Positions 1 through 9,003 of a stretch of 26,294 nt of DNA are shown piece after piece. The stretch is from Pseudomonadota bacterium (GTDB lineage Bacteria; Pseudomonadota; Alphaproteobacteria; Kiloniellales; J153): contig JACZWN010000017.1 of NCBI GenBank assembly GCA_022572105.1, positions 1-26,294 on the forward strand, in the 5' to 3' direction. Position 1 is the stretch's first letter. Every line of letters starts with the position of its first letter. The notes beneath the pieces are model-generated. The model did not search any database, was not told the origin of the DNA, and saw only the letters and a program-made list of their open reading frames with translations. The position numbers and the translations under genes are program-made.

Positions 1-395
1 CCACGGCCGTCGGCGATGCGGTACGTACCTGCGGCGTGCCACGTCATCCGGATGAAGAGCGGTCCGTAGTGGCCGTAGTCGGCCGGCCACCAGTCCTGCG
101 ACTGGGTCATCAGCGCATCGACGTCCTCCGCCAGGGCTTCAAAGTCGAGGCTCTTGAACTCCTCGGCGTAGTCGAACTCCTCGCCGTTGGGATCGGCCTG
201 GGGGTGGTTCTGGCGGAGGATCCGCAGGTTCAACTGGTTCGGCCACCAGTGTTGGTTCGCTGTGTCGCCAACGGCCTGGTGCGCGGTGCCCATCACCGGG
301 CACTTGCTTTCGCTGTTCATATTCTCTCCGATCGTGTCCTGAATTTTTCCACTCTGTTTAGACGAAATATCCTCGGTCCCTATCGTCGAAGCCAT
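1..395 (-). CDS. katG: Catalase-peroxidase KatG, N-terminal part (runs off the left edge)
   Basis: Bifunctional haem catalase-peroxidase that breaks down hydrogen peroxide. Only the N-terminal ~131 residues are in the window. The translation has the family's opening blocks: CPVMG, then DWWPNQLNL-like HWWPNQLNLRIL, NGEEFDYAEEFKSLDFEAL, and SQDWWPADYGHYGPLFIRMTWH. The last block carries the distal-side Arg, Trp and His (R-M-T-W-H) that form the peroxide-activating site, followed by AAGTYRIADGRG. I chose the ATG at 395 because GGAGGG sits 6 nt upstream of it. An in-frame ATG at 320, with GGAGAG upstream, would remove 25 residues and is the alternative. The gene follows irr in the same direction, and an Irr-like box lies between them, which suggests iron/haem-linked control (inference). 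Identification is firm; the start is less so. Confidence 0.93.
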   Translation of the reverse strand, partial: MASTIGTEDISSKQSGKIQDTIGENMNSESKCPVMGTAHQAVGDTANQHWWPNQLNLRILRQNHPQADPNGEEFDYAEEFKSLDFEALAEDVDALMTQSQDWWPADYGHYGPLFIRMTWHAAGTYRIADGR

Positions 396-513
396 AACAT
401 CCCTCCGTTACTGATGATCGGTGATGCGAAGTCGGATTTCTGCGCCCCCACCACGCTTCAGGTCTCACGCGGTAAAGCAGGCGCCCAGATGCCTGTCATA
501 ATCCTGCCATTAG

Positions 514-532
514 TTTTAGAATCATTCCAAAA
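514..532. promoter_or_regulatory. Putative Irr box (ICE) upstream of katG
   Basis: The sequence TTTTAGAATCATTCCAAAA is a palindrome with 8 of 9 arm positions matching around a central C. From memory, the Irr-box consensus is TTTAGAAYNRTTCTAAA; the inner 17 bases (515-531) differ from it at one position. It lies just past the irr stop codon, about 120 bp upstream of the chosen katG start. Binding by the adjacent Irr is inference. Confidence 0.55.
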
Positions 533-555
533 ACATGTCAAATCGCGCAATTCGA

Positions 556-987
556 TTAGCCCTCCAGCCCCGGGTTCTTCCGGACGCGAATCACGATGTC
601 GACCTCCGTGACCGTGGTTCCCGGGGGCGGACGGGGAAGCTTCTCCACTTTTAGCTCCTCGCCAGGAATGTCCACCAAATTCCGATCCTCTTCGCAAAAA
701 AAGTGATGGTGATGGCTGGTGTTCGTGTCGAAGTAGGAGCGTCCGGGCTCGACCACGACCTCGCGCAGGAGCCCGACGGCGGTGAACTGGTGCAGCGTGT
801 TGTAGACCGTGGCGAGCGACACACGGACCTGCGCCCCGACCGCCTCGCCGTGCAATTGCTCGGCACTCACGTGCCGGTTGCCGGGCCCGAACAGGAGCTT
901 GGCCAGAGCCAGACGCTGGCGCGTGGGCCTGAGGCCGACCGCCTTCAGCCGCTCGATCAGGCCGCTATAGGGCCGCGGGTTCGCCAT
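556..987 (-). CDS. irr: Iron response regulator Irr (Fur superfamily)
   Basis: A 143-residue Fur-superfamily repressor. The N-terminal winged-helix part reads LRPTRQRLALAKLLF, then VSLATVYNTLHQF, the usual recognition-helix region. The C-terminal part has SHHHHFF (His 92-95) and ends with a short dimerisation domain, VDIVIRVRKN. The histidine cluster before FF, the GxxRHxSAEQL segment and the YFDTNTS block are typical of alphaproteobacterial Irr, which senses iron through haem status. The N-terminal Cys-Pro haem regulatory motif of Bradyrhizobium Irr is absent; the only cysteine I see is Cys98. It is divergent from fabABI, an arrangement I recall from several alphaproteobacteria, and is followed by katG. 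ICE-like boxes on both sides suggest autoregulation. A PerR-type role is possible but less likely given the HHH motif. Confidence 0.88.
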   Translation of the reverse strand: MANPRPYSGLIERLKAVGLRPTRQRLALAKLLFGPGNRHVSAEQLHGEAVGAQVRVSLATVYNTLHQFTAVGLLREVVVEPGRSYFDTNTSHHHHFFCEEDRNLVDIPGEELKVEKLPRPPPGTTVTEVDIVIRVRKNPGLEG

Positions 988-1048
988 GGCTCGTAGTATA
1001 GCTCGGCCGGCCCGAATTTAAAGGCCAAAACAGTATATTGCGGTTTTC

Positions 1049-1065
1049 TTTGGAATGGTTTTAAT
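1049..1065. promoter_or_regulatory. Second, weaker Irr-box-like site between irr and fabA
   Basis: TTTGGAATGGTTTTAAT matches the remembered consensus TTTAGAAYNRTTCTAAA at all but three positions. It lies 62-78 bp upstream of the irr start, in the divergent irr-fabA spacer, where an autoregulatory site would be expected. The match is imperfect and the binding is inferred. Confidence 0.4.
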
Positions 1066-1081
1066 GCCCGGGAGGGGCCGG

Positions 1082-1098
1082 CTCCCGGGGCCCGGGAG
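1082..1098. repeat. GC-rich inverted repeat in the irr-fabA divergent spacer
   Basis: Arms CTCCCGGG and CCCGGGAG flank a single G. A second copy of the right-arm theme (CGGGAGCC) follows about 12 bp later and could pair with GGCTCCCG instead. The structure sits in the middle of the ~295-bp spacer (988-1282) and has no T-tract. Its role is unknown; it might separate the two divergent promoters. Confidence 0.4.
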
Positions 1099-1158
1099 GC
1101 CGGGCCCGGCGGGAGCCGCGGCGAACCGGGCTTAACACGCGCCGGCCGCCCTATGCGG

Positions 1159-1189
1159 TTGATCGCCGGGCCATGGCGTGTGATATAGT
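1159..1189 (+). promoter_or_regulatory. Possible promoter of fabA-fabB-fabI
   Basis: TTGATC at 1159-1164 is followed 17 bp later by GATATA (1182-1187), or 19 bp later by TATAGT (1184-1189). This is the best -35/-10 pair in the spacer on the plus strand. It would give a leader of about 85 nt before fabA. It is a pattern match only. Confidence 0.4.
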
Positions 1190-1282
1190 CCGGCCGCGCG
1201 AGGCGCGGGCGGGGGGACCTCGCCGCGGTCGCGTGTCCGCCTTACGGCAGACTCTTTCTCTCTCTCTGCGTAGGTGGAGTCT

Positions 1283-1801
1283 TTGACGCCGAATAAGAAC
1301 AGCTACAGCTACGAGGAACTGTTGGCCTGCGCCCACGGCAAGCTGTTCGGCCCGGGCAACGCCCGGCTGCCCTTGCCGCCGCTCTTGATGTTCGACCGGA
1401 TCACCAGGATCACCGACAAGGGCGGGACGCACGACAAGGGCGAACTGGTCGCGGAATTGGACGTGAAGCCCGATCTCTGGTTCTTCAAATGCCACTTCGA
1501 GGACGATCCGGTCATGCCCGGCTGCCTGGGACTGGACGCGCTGTGGCAGCTGGTCGGGTTTTTCCTCGGCTGGCTCGGGTCGCCGGGACGCGGCCGGGCG
1601 CTCGGCGTCGGCGAGGTCAAGTTCATCGGCGAGGTCCTGCCGAACGCCAGGCTCGTGACCTACCACCTGAACTTCAAGCGGATCATCCAGCGCAAGCTGA
1701 TCCTGGGAGTCGCCGACGGCCTCATGGCGGTCGACGGCAAGCCGGTCTACGAGGCCGTGGGCCTGAAGGTCGGCCTTTTCGCAGCAACCGAGCCGGCCTG
1801 A
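1283..1801 (+). CDS. fabA: 3-hydroxydecanoyl-ACP dehydratase/isomerase FabA
   Basis: Cytosolic bifunctional enzyme that dehydrates beta-hydroxydecanoyl-ACP and isomerises the trans-2 product to cis-3, the branch point to unsaturated fatty acids. The protein is ~172 residues, normal for the family. The active-site block CHFEDDPVMPGCLGLDALW holds the catalytic His (His71) and Asp (Asp85), 14 residues apart as in E. coli His70/Asp84. The start SYSYEELLACAHGKLFGPGNARLP is close to alphaproteobacterial FabA. I chose TTG at 1283 because AGGTGG (1272-1277) lies 5 nt upstream and the length then fits. The GTG at 1274 lacks any SD and would add three residues. fabB follows after 24 nt, so the two steps of the FabA-FabB pathway are co-transcribed. 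Confidence 0.95.
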   Translation: MTPNKNSYSYEELLACAHGKLFGPGNARLPLPPLLMFDRITRITDKGGTHDKGELVAELDVKPDLWFFKCHFEDDPVMPGCLGLDALWQLVGFFLGWLGSPGRGRALGVGEVKFIGEVLPNARLVTYHLNFKRIIQRKLILGVADGLMAVDGKPVYEAVGLKVGLFAATEPA

Positions 1802-1825
1802 CGCGAGGCCGCCCGAGGGAAGACC

Positions 1826-3046
1826 ATGCGACGTGTCGCCGTCACCGGGCTGGGGGTCGTCTCCAGCATCGGCAACAACAAGCAGGAAGTGCTCGATTCG
1901 CTCAGGGTCGGGCGCTCGGGCATCCGCTTTTCCGAGACCTACGCGGAGATGGGGTTCAGGAGCCACCTCCACGGCGACATCAGGCTCGACCTGGGCGCGG
2001 TGCTGGACCGCAAGATCCGCCGCTTCATGGGCGACGGGGCGGCGTTCAATTACATCGCCATGGCCGAGGCGATCGAAGACGCGGGGCTCACCGAGGCCGA
2101 GGTCTCCCACGAGCGCACCGGCCTCATCATGGGCTCGGGCGGGCCGTCGACCTCGAACCAGGTCGCCGCCGCCGACATCGCGCGCGACAAGGGGCCGAAA
2201 CGGGTCGGCCCCTACATGGTGCCGCGCTGCATGTCGAGCACCAACTCGGCGAACCTGGCGACGGCCTTCAAGATCAAAGGCTTGAGCTATTCGATCAGCT
2301 CGGCCTGCTCGACCAGCGCGCACTGCATCGGCAACGGCTACGAGCAGATCCAGATGGGCAAGCAGGACATCGTCTTCGCCGGCGGCGGCGAGGAGGTGCA
2401 TTGGTCGCTCACGGTCCTGTTCGACGCCATGGGGGCGCTGTCCAGCAAGTACAACGACACCCCCGAGCGCGCCTCGCGGCCCTACGACGTGAACCGCGAC
2501 GGCTTCATCATCGCCGGCGGCGGCGGCGCCCTGGTGCTCGAGGAGCTCACCCACGCGCGCGCGCGCGGCGCCAAGATCTACGCCGAAATCATCGGCTACG
2601 GCGCCAGCTCCGACGGCGTCGACATGGTCGCGCCCTCGGGCGATGGGGCGGTGCGCTGCATGCGCCAGGCCTTGGCCGGGCTCGGCAACACCAAGATCGA
2701 TTACATCAACGCGCACGGCACCTCGACGCCGGTCGGCGATACCATCGAGCTCAATGCCATGCGCGAGGTCTTCGGCGCCGAGGTGCCGCGCGTCAGCTCG
2801 ACCAAGTCGATCACCGGTCACGCCCAGGGTGCGGCCGGGGTGCACGAGGCGATCTATTCCCTGCTCATGCTCGAACACGATTTCCTGGCCGCCTCGGCCA
2901 ACATCGAGAACCTCGACCCGGAGGCCGAGGGCGTGCCGATCGTGCGCGAACGCGAGGACGCCGCCGGCCTCACTTGCGTCCTCTCGAACAGCTTCGGCTT
3001 CGGCGGCACCAACGCCACCCTTGCCTTCAAGAGGTTCGAGGAATGA
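1826..3046 (+). CDS. fabB: Beta-ketoacyl-ACP synthase I FabB
   Basis: Condensing enzyme that elongates the cis-3-decenoyl-ACP made by FabA, so the pair commits chains to unsaturated products. The 406-residue protein has the complete thiolase-fold triad: Cys161 in SSACSTSAHCIG, His297 in NAHGTSTPVGD and His332 in KSITGHAQGAAG, plus Lys328. The C-terminus has the usual NSFGFGGTNA signature. GAGGGAAG precedes the ATG. The stop codon overlaps the ATG of fabI in an ATGA motif (3043-3046), indicating translational coupling. FabB rather than FabF is favoured by the operon with fabA and by the CSTSAHCIG active-site style. Confidence 0.95.
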   Translation: MRRVAVTGLGVVSSIGNNKQEVLDSLRVGRSGIRFSETYAEMGFRSHLHGDIRLDLGAVLDRKIRRFMGDGAAFNYIAMAEAIEDAGLTEAEVSHERTGLIMGSGGPSTSNQVAAADIARDKGPKRVGPYMVPRCMSSTNSANLATAFKIKGLSYSISSACSTSAHCIGNGYEQIQMGKQDIVFAGGGEEVHWSLTVLFDAMGALSSKYNDTPERASRPYDVNRDGFIIAGGGGALVLEELTHARARGAKIYAEIIGYGASSDGVDMVAPSGDGAVRCMRQALAGLGNTKIDYINAHGTSTPVGDTIELNAMREVFGAEVPRVSSTKSITGHAQGAAGVHEAIYSLLMLEHDFLAASANIENLDPEAEGVPIVREREDAAGLTCVLSNSFGFGGTNATLAFKRFEE

Positions 3047-3957
3047 GACGCGAGGCCGAGGCCCGGCGCCAGGCCGGCGCCAACGAGGCAGAGACGGGCG
3101 CGCCCGGGCCGGACCAGGCGGCGAAGAAAGAGGAAGGGGCGCGTGCGCGGCGCCAGTCGCCATTGATGGCGGGAAAGCGCGGCCTGGTCATGGGCGTCGC
3201 CAACGAGCGCTCGATCGCCTGGGGCCTGGCGAGCGCCTTGCACAAGCACGGCGCCGAGCTCGCCTTCACCTATCAGGGCGAGATCTTCGGCAGCCGCGTG
3301 CGGCCGCTCGCTGAATCGCTGGGCTCGAGCCTGGTCATGCCCTGCGACGTGGCGCGCGAGGACGAGATCGAGGCGGTCTTCGCCGCCCTCGACGAGGCCT
3401 GGGACGGCCTCGACTTCGTGGTCCACGCGCTCGCCTTTTCCGACAAGGAGGAGCTCAAGGGCCGCTATCTCGACACCAGCCGCGCCAACTTCGCGCGCAC
3501 GCTCGAGATCTCCTGCTACTCCTTTACCGCGGTGGCGCAACGCGCCGCGCCCATGATGGCGGACGGCGGCGGCCTCTTGACGCTGACCTATCTGGGCGCC
3601 GAGCGGGTGACCCCCAACTACAACGTCATGGGGGTCGCCAAGGCGGCGCTGGAGGCGAGCGTGCGCTACCTGGCGGTCGACCTGGGCGATAGGGGCATCC
3701 GGGTCAACGCCATCTCGGCCGGGCCCATGCGAACCCTCGCCGGCGCCGCCATCGCGGATGCGCGCTTCGTCTACCGCTGGAGCCGCGACCACGCGCCCTT
3801 GGCGCGCAACGTGCTGCTCGAGGAGGTCGGCAACGCCGGCCTCTACCTGCTCTCCGATCTGGCCCGCGGGGTGACCGGCGAAATCCACCACGTCGACGCC
3901 GGCTACCACACGGTCGGGATGCCATCGCCCAGGCGGTTGAGTCGCGCGGAGGAGTAG
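3043..3957 (+). CDS. fabI: Enoyl-ACP reductase FabI with N-terminal extension
   Basis: NADH-dependent enoyl-ACP reductase, last step of each elongation cycle. Short-chain dehydrogenase fold: nucleotide-binding start GLVMGVANERSIAWG, CDVARED, then the Tyr-x6-Lys active site in NYNVMGVAK, and SAGPMRTLAG where many FabIs have SAGPIKTLA. The reading frame is open far upstream into fabB, but the true gene should start at ATG 3043, which overlaps the fabB stop (ATGA) and has GAGG 8 nt upstream. This gives 304 residues, including about 41 extra charged, low-complexity residues (rich in Arg, Ala, Glu) before MAGKRGLVMG. Most FabIs begin near that point. ATG 3166 is the alternative start but has no good SD at proper distance. 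The protein ends in a short basic tail, RRLSRAEE. Confidence 0.9.
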   Translation: MRREAEARRQAGANEAETGAPGPDQAAKKEEGARARRQSPLMAGKRGLVMGVANERSIAWGLASALHKHGAELAFTYQGEIFGSRVRPLAESLGSSLVMPCDVAREDEIEAVFAALDEAWDGLDFVVHALAFSDKEELKGRYLDTSRANFARTLEISCYSFTAVAQRAAPMMADGGGLLTLTYLGAERVTPNYNVMGVAKAALEASVRYLAVDLGDRGIRVNAISAGPMRTLAGAAIADARFVYRWSRDHAPLARNVLLEEVGNAGLYLLSDLARGVTGEIHHVDAGYHTVGMPSPRRLSRAEE

Positions 3958-3999
3958 GACCAACCCCCTTTACCCCGCTCTCTCGCACGGGAAACCCCC

Positions 4000-4734
4000 T
4001 CACGCAATCGCCTTGGCGATCGTGTCGGGTTTGTCGGTGATGATGCAATCGACGCCCCAACCCAGCAATTTGCGGGCCACCTTGGGCTCGTTCACCGTGA
4101 AGGCGGCAAGCGCATAGCCGGCGGCCTTGATACGCGCGACCCGCTTGGCGTTCAGCCGGTTGCCGGCGATGTGCAGGCTGCAGCACGCCAAGGCTTCCGC
4201 CGCCTTGGACCAGTCGCGCGGCAGGCGCCAGGCGATCAGCGCGCGCGGCAGGTCCGGGGCCTGGCGCCTGGCCACCTCCAGGCTGGCACGGCTGAAGCTG
4301 CTGATCAGCGGCCCGGGCCGCCCGGCCGGCCAGCAGCACGCGATCACCTCGAGCGCGGCGGCGGCCGTGGCCTCGTCTTGCCCCGCGGTCGGCTTGATCT
4401 CGACGTTGGGCGTCAGGCCCAGTTGCAGCGCCAGCGCCAGCGCCATCTCGAGCGAGGGCACCGGCTCGCCGGCGAATTTGGGCGCGAACCAGGCGCCGGC
4501 CTCGACGCTGGAGAGCTCGGCGAAGGGGGTCTCCACCATCAGCGCCTCGCGCCGGGTGGTGCGCTTCAGGTTGTCGTCGTGGAACAGGACCGGCACCCGG
4601 TCCTTGGTCAGCATGACGTCGAACTCGACCCAGGTCGCGCCCATGTCGGCGGCCGCGCGCAGGCCCGCCAGCGTGTTCTCCGGCGCGCGCCCGGCGGCGC
4701 CGCGATGGCCCATGATGCGCGGCAATTCGAGCAT
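4000..4734 (-). CDS. Glycerophosphodiester phosphodiesterase
   Basis: Hydrolyses deacylated phospholipids (glycerophosphodiesters) to glycerol-3-phosphate and an alcohol. The 244-residue protein is a single GDPD TIM barrel: GHRGAAGRAPENT near the N-terminus (His10), WVEFDVMLTKD (Glu37, Asp39 as metal ligands), LFHDDNLKRTT (His52) and NVEIKP further on. I see no signal peptide, so a cytosolic, UgpQ-like role is likely. It converges on fabI with a 42-bp gap and lies downstream of pnp in the same direction with a ~100-bp gap. I see no clear Rho-independent terminator on either side. The natural substrate cannot be read from sequence. Confidence 0.9.
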   Translation of the reverse strand: MLELPRIMGHRGAAGRAPENTLAGLRAAADMGATWVEFDVMLTKDRVPVLFHDDNLKRTTRREALMVETPFAELSSVEAGAWFAPKFAGEPVPSLEMALALALQLGLTPNVEIKPTAGQDEATAAAALEVIACCWPAGRPGPLISSFSRASLEVARRQAPDLPRALIAWRLPRDWSKAAEALACCSLHIAGNRLNAKRVARIKAAGYALAAFTVNEPKVARKLLGWGVDCIITDKPDTIAKAIA

Positions 4735-4838
4735 CAGCCGATCCCGAGTGAAGGTTTCCCGGCGCTTGTTATCAAACAGTTATCGTTAAACAAGAGCAAA
4801 CAACGCCAAGGGCCGGTTCCACCCAAACGGAATACCCG

Positions 4839-6959
<2,121 letters not shown>

Positions 6960-7008
6960 GGTCCTCTTGTCCTTCCAGCTTACGGCCGGATGCCAAAGAC
7001 CGGACCCG

Positions 7009-7062
7009 CGTAAGAGGCGTCGCGCAACCTCGCGTCCGGCGCGCTGGGCGCCGCCCCTTACG
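7009..7062 (-). promoter_or_regulatory. Long hairpin in the pnp leader
   Basis: Arms at 7009-7019 and 7052-7062 pair along 11 positions in RNA (CGUAAGGGGCG with CGCCUCUUACG, one G-U). The 32-nt loop is itself GC-rich. It lies 50-103 nt upstream of the pnp start. In E. coli the pnp leader contains an RNase III-cleaved stem used for PNPase autoregulation; a similar role here is inference. Confidence 0.5.
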
Positions 7063-7079
7063 TCGGCCCGGTCCCGATC

Positions 7080-7109
7080 CGACATCGCTCCGGCCGGATC
7101 GCGATGTCG
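7080..7109 (-). promoter_or_regulatory. Second hairpin in the rpsO-pnp spacer
   Basis: CGACATCGC (7080-7088) and GCGATGTCG (7101-7109) form a perfect 9-bp stem with a 12-nt loop that contains its own palindrome TCCGGCCGGA. No T-tract follows on the transcribed strand, so a processing or stability hairpin is more likely than a terminator. Confidence 0.5.
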
Positions 7110-7221
7110 CGGTAATGCGTGTCGTTCGTGTCTTCTTCGTCATATCGCGCGCGCCGCCAAACCCCGACGATCCGGTTTCGGCGCCAGGGCGAAGGTGCGG
7201 CCTCAACATTCCCGGGCGCCG

Positions 7222-7491
7222 CTATCGGCGCAAGCCCAGACGCTGGATCAGCGTCTCGTAGCGGGACTGGTCCCTGGTCTTGACATAGTCCAGCAACCGC
7301 CGGCGCTGGCCGACCATGATCAGCAGGCCGCGACGCGAATGGAAATCCTTCTTGTGCGTCTTTAAGTGCCCGGTCAGGTTATTGATCCGCTCGGACAGGA
7401 TCGCGACCTGGACCTCGGGCGACCCGGTGTCGCCTTCGTGGCGCGCGTACTCGCGCACCACCTCGGTCTTGCGTTCAGCCGTAATCGACAT
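7222..7491 (-). CDS. rpsO: Small ribosomal subunit protein uS15
   Basis: Primary 16S rRNA-binding protein of the 30S platform. The 89-residue length is exactly that of the family. Conserved S15 features are all present: GDTGSPEVQVAILSERINNLTGHLKTHKKDFHSRRGLL, then the basic helix GQRRRLLDYVK and the ending YETLIQRLGLRR. It sits between truB (21-nt gap) and pnp, the common bacterial order. E. coli S15 autoregulates through a leader pseudoknot; I do not recognise that structure in the very short spacer here. Confidence 0.98.
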   Translation of the reverse strand: MSITAERKTEVVREYARHEGDTGSPEVQVAILSERINNLTGHLKTHKKDFHSRRGLLIMVGQRRRLLDYVKTRDQSRYETLIQRLGLRR

Positions 7492-7512
7492 CGAAGGTAT
7501 TTTCCCTGAGAG

Positions 7513-8439
7513 CTAAAGGTTGAGCACGCGGACCGGGTGAATATCGCCTGCCTCGTAGCGGACCAGCGCCACCGGCTCGCCACCGGAGGTGGCATAGACG
7601 ATGGCCCCGTTATCAAACCCCCGGATACGCTCGCGGTTTGCGCGGGCCAACATCGACACCGCTTGTCCGCAACGCAGACGATTCGCCTCGGTCTCCGTCA
7701 AGGCCAGCGCCGGGATGTCGTCCAGCGCGGTCTCGATGGGGAGCAACGCTCCCGAAGCGGCGGCACTATGCCCCAGCGCCTCCAAGGTTTCCAGCGAATT
7801 CGCATGGTCCTCGGTAAAGGGCCCGACCGCCGTCCGGCGCAGCGCCACGACGTGGGCGAAGGTGCCCAGCGCGACCCCCAGATCGCGGGCCAAGGCGCGC
7901 ATGTAGGCGCCCTTGCCGCTGACCACCTCGAAGCTGGCCAGATCCGGCGCCTCGGTGGCGACGAGTTCCAGGCGGTGGATCGTCACCGGGCGCGGATCGA
8001 GCTGGAAGTCTTCCCGCGCGCGGGCCTTCTCGTAGGCACGCCGCCCGGCCACCTTGATCGCCGAAAAGCTGGGCGGCACCTGATCGATGACGCCCTGGAA
8101 GCGCGCCAGAACCGCCCGGATCTCGGCCTCCGCCGGGCGTTGGTCCGAGACCGCGACGACCTCGCCCTCGGTATCGTCGGTCGCCGTCGCCTGGCCCCAG
8201 CGCAGGGTGAAGCGATAGCTCTTTCGGCCCTCCTGGAGGTAGGGCACGGTCTTGGTCGCCTCGCCCATGGCGATCGGCAGCAGGCCCGTGGCCAGCGGAT
8301 CGAGCGTGCCGCCATGGCCGATCTTCCGGGCCTCGAAGATCCGGCGGACGCGGCCCACCGTCTGGGTCGAGGTCAGGCCCAAGGGCTTGTCCACGACGAC
8401 CCAGCCGTTGACCGGCCGGCCCTTGCGCCTACGCGCCAT
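7513..8439 (-). CDS. truB: tRNA pseudouridine-55 synthase TruB
   Basis: Makes the universal pseudouridine 55 in the tRNA T-loop and acts as a tRNA folding chaperone. The 308-residue protein begins MARRRKGRPVNGWVVVDKPLGLTS. The catalytic motif GHGGTLDPLATG places the nucleophile at Asp47 (E. coli Asp48). The next blocks are KSYRFTLRWG, QVPPSFSAIKVAGRRAYE and GAYMRALARDLG, with a C-terminal PUA-like segment. The frame is open upstream into rbfA, but ATG 8439 has GGAGGGAGCC immediately upstream, so I take it as the start. The gene overlaps the rbfA 3' end by 11 nt, suggesting coupled translation. Confidence 0.96.
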   Translation of the reverse strand: MARRRKGRPVNGWVVVDKPLGLTSTQTVGRVRRIFEARKIGHGGTLDPLATGLLPIAMGEATKTVPYLQEGRKSYRFTLRWGQATATDDTEGEVVAVSDQRPAEAEIRAVLARFQGVIDQVPPSFSAIKVAGRRAYEKARAREDFQLDPRPVTIHRLELVATEAPDLASFEVVSGKGAYMRALARDLGVALGTFAHVVALRRTAVGPFTEDHANSLETLEALGHSAAASGALLPIETALDDIPALALTETEANRLRCGQAVSMLARANRERIRGFDNGAIVYATSGGEPVALVRYEAGDIHPVRVLNL

Positions 8440-8932
8440 GGCTCCCTCCAGCGCCGTTCTGCCCAGCGCCGTTCTGCCCAGCACCGCTCTGCCCAGCGCC
8501 GCTCTGCCCGTCATCGCCGGAACCGCCGGAACCCACCAGGTCTCGGCGCACCCGCGGGCGCGCGAGGATTTCGCGCACCCGGTGCGCCTCGTCGAAGGAA
8601 CGGTCGGGCGCAAACGAGATGCGCGGCGCGTGGCGCAACGCGACATCCCGGGCGATCCGGGTCCGAAAGAATCCCGCGGCCCGGTTGAGCGCCTCGACCG
8701 CCTCATCGAGACCGCCGCCGCCCAAGGGCACGACGTAGGCGGTGGCGTTCTTCAGATCCGGGCTTGCGCGCACTTCCGTGATCGTCAGGTTGAGCCCGGC
8801 CAGCGCCGGGTCGCGCAGTTCGCCCCGGCTCAAGATGCGCGACAGCGCATGACGCAGTTCCTCGCCGACGCGAAGCTGGCGCTGGCTGGGCGCCTTGTCG
8901 CGGCGCGTGGATTTCCTGGTTTTCTGGCTCAA
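8429..8932 (-). CDS. rbfA: 30S ribosome-binding factor RbfA with repeat-rich tail
   Basis: Cold-shock ribosome maturation factor that binds pre-30S particles near the 16S 5' helix. The core KAPSQRQLRVGEELRHALSRIL...ITEVRASPDLKNATAYVVPLGG...RIARDVALRHAPRISFAPDRSFDEAHRV is a typical KH-like RbfA. I chose the TTG at 8932 (LSQKTRKSTRRDKAPSQRQ) because homologues start at about this point, but there is no clear SD and the gap from infB is 71 nt, so the start is uncertain. A GTG at 8968 is possible. The C-terminus carries about 33 extra Gly/Ser/Gln/Asn residues built from a 15-bp tandem repeat, ending SHGA. The 3' end overlaps truB by 11 nt. Confidence 0.9.
   Translation of the reverse strand: MSQKTRKSTRRDKAPSQRQLRVGEELRHALSRILSRGELRDPALAGLNLTITEVRASPDLKNATAYVVPLGGGGLDEAVEALNRAAGFFRTRIARDVALRHAPRISFAPDRSFDEAHRVREILARPRVRRDLVGSGGSGDDGQSGAGQSGAGQNGAGQNGAGGSHGA
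8450..8509 (-). repeat. 15-bp x 4 tandem repeat in the 3' end of rbfA
   Basis: Four copies of AGCGCCGTTCTGCCC (plus strand) with one or two substitutions in the later copies. In the rbfA frame each copy encodes the pentapeptide (S/N)GAGQ-like unit, giving a Gly-rich disordered tail. The unit length is a multiple of three, so copy-number changes would keep the frame. Confidence 0.9.
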
Positions 8933-9003
8933 AGGATCATCGAGTGGCCGGACCTGCCGGTCCCCCACGATCACAGCAAGGCCGAAAGCCTCGACCGCGG
9001 GAA

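Noticed and set aside
340..395. A possible OxyR site upstream of katG
   Set aside because: An ATAG-like half-site is present, but the spaced CTAT partners of the OxyR pattern are not there.
1151..3163. A long minus-strand frame opposite fabA-fabB
   Set aside because: High-GC antisense shadow. The protein is low-complexity and shows no family, while the plus strand carries complete FabA and FabB.
1489..3957. A single 822-codon plus-strand frame through fabB into fabI
   Set aside because: The first two thirds overlap fabB in another frame and look like GC-rich shadow sequence. Only the part from 3043 encodes a recognisable protein, FabI.
3958..3999. A bidirectional terminator between fabI and the GDPD gene
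   Set aside because: The 42-bp spacer has no convincing stem followed by a T-tract on either strand.
8450..8509. Short repeats that might suggest a CRISPR array
   Set aside because: The units are contiguous, in frame and without spacers, so they are coding minisatellites.
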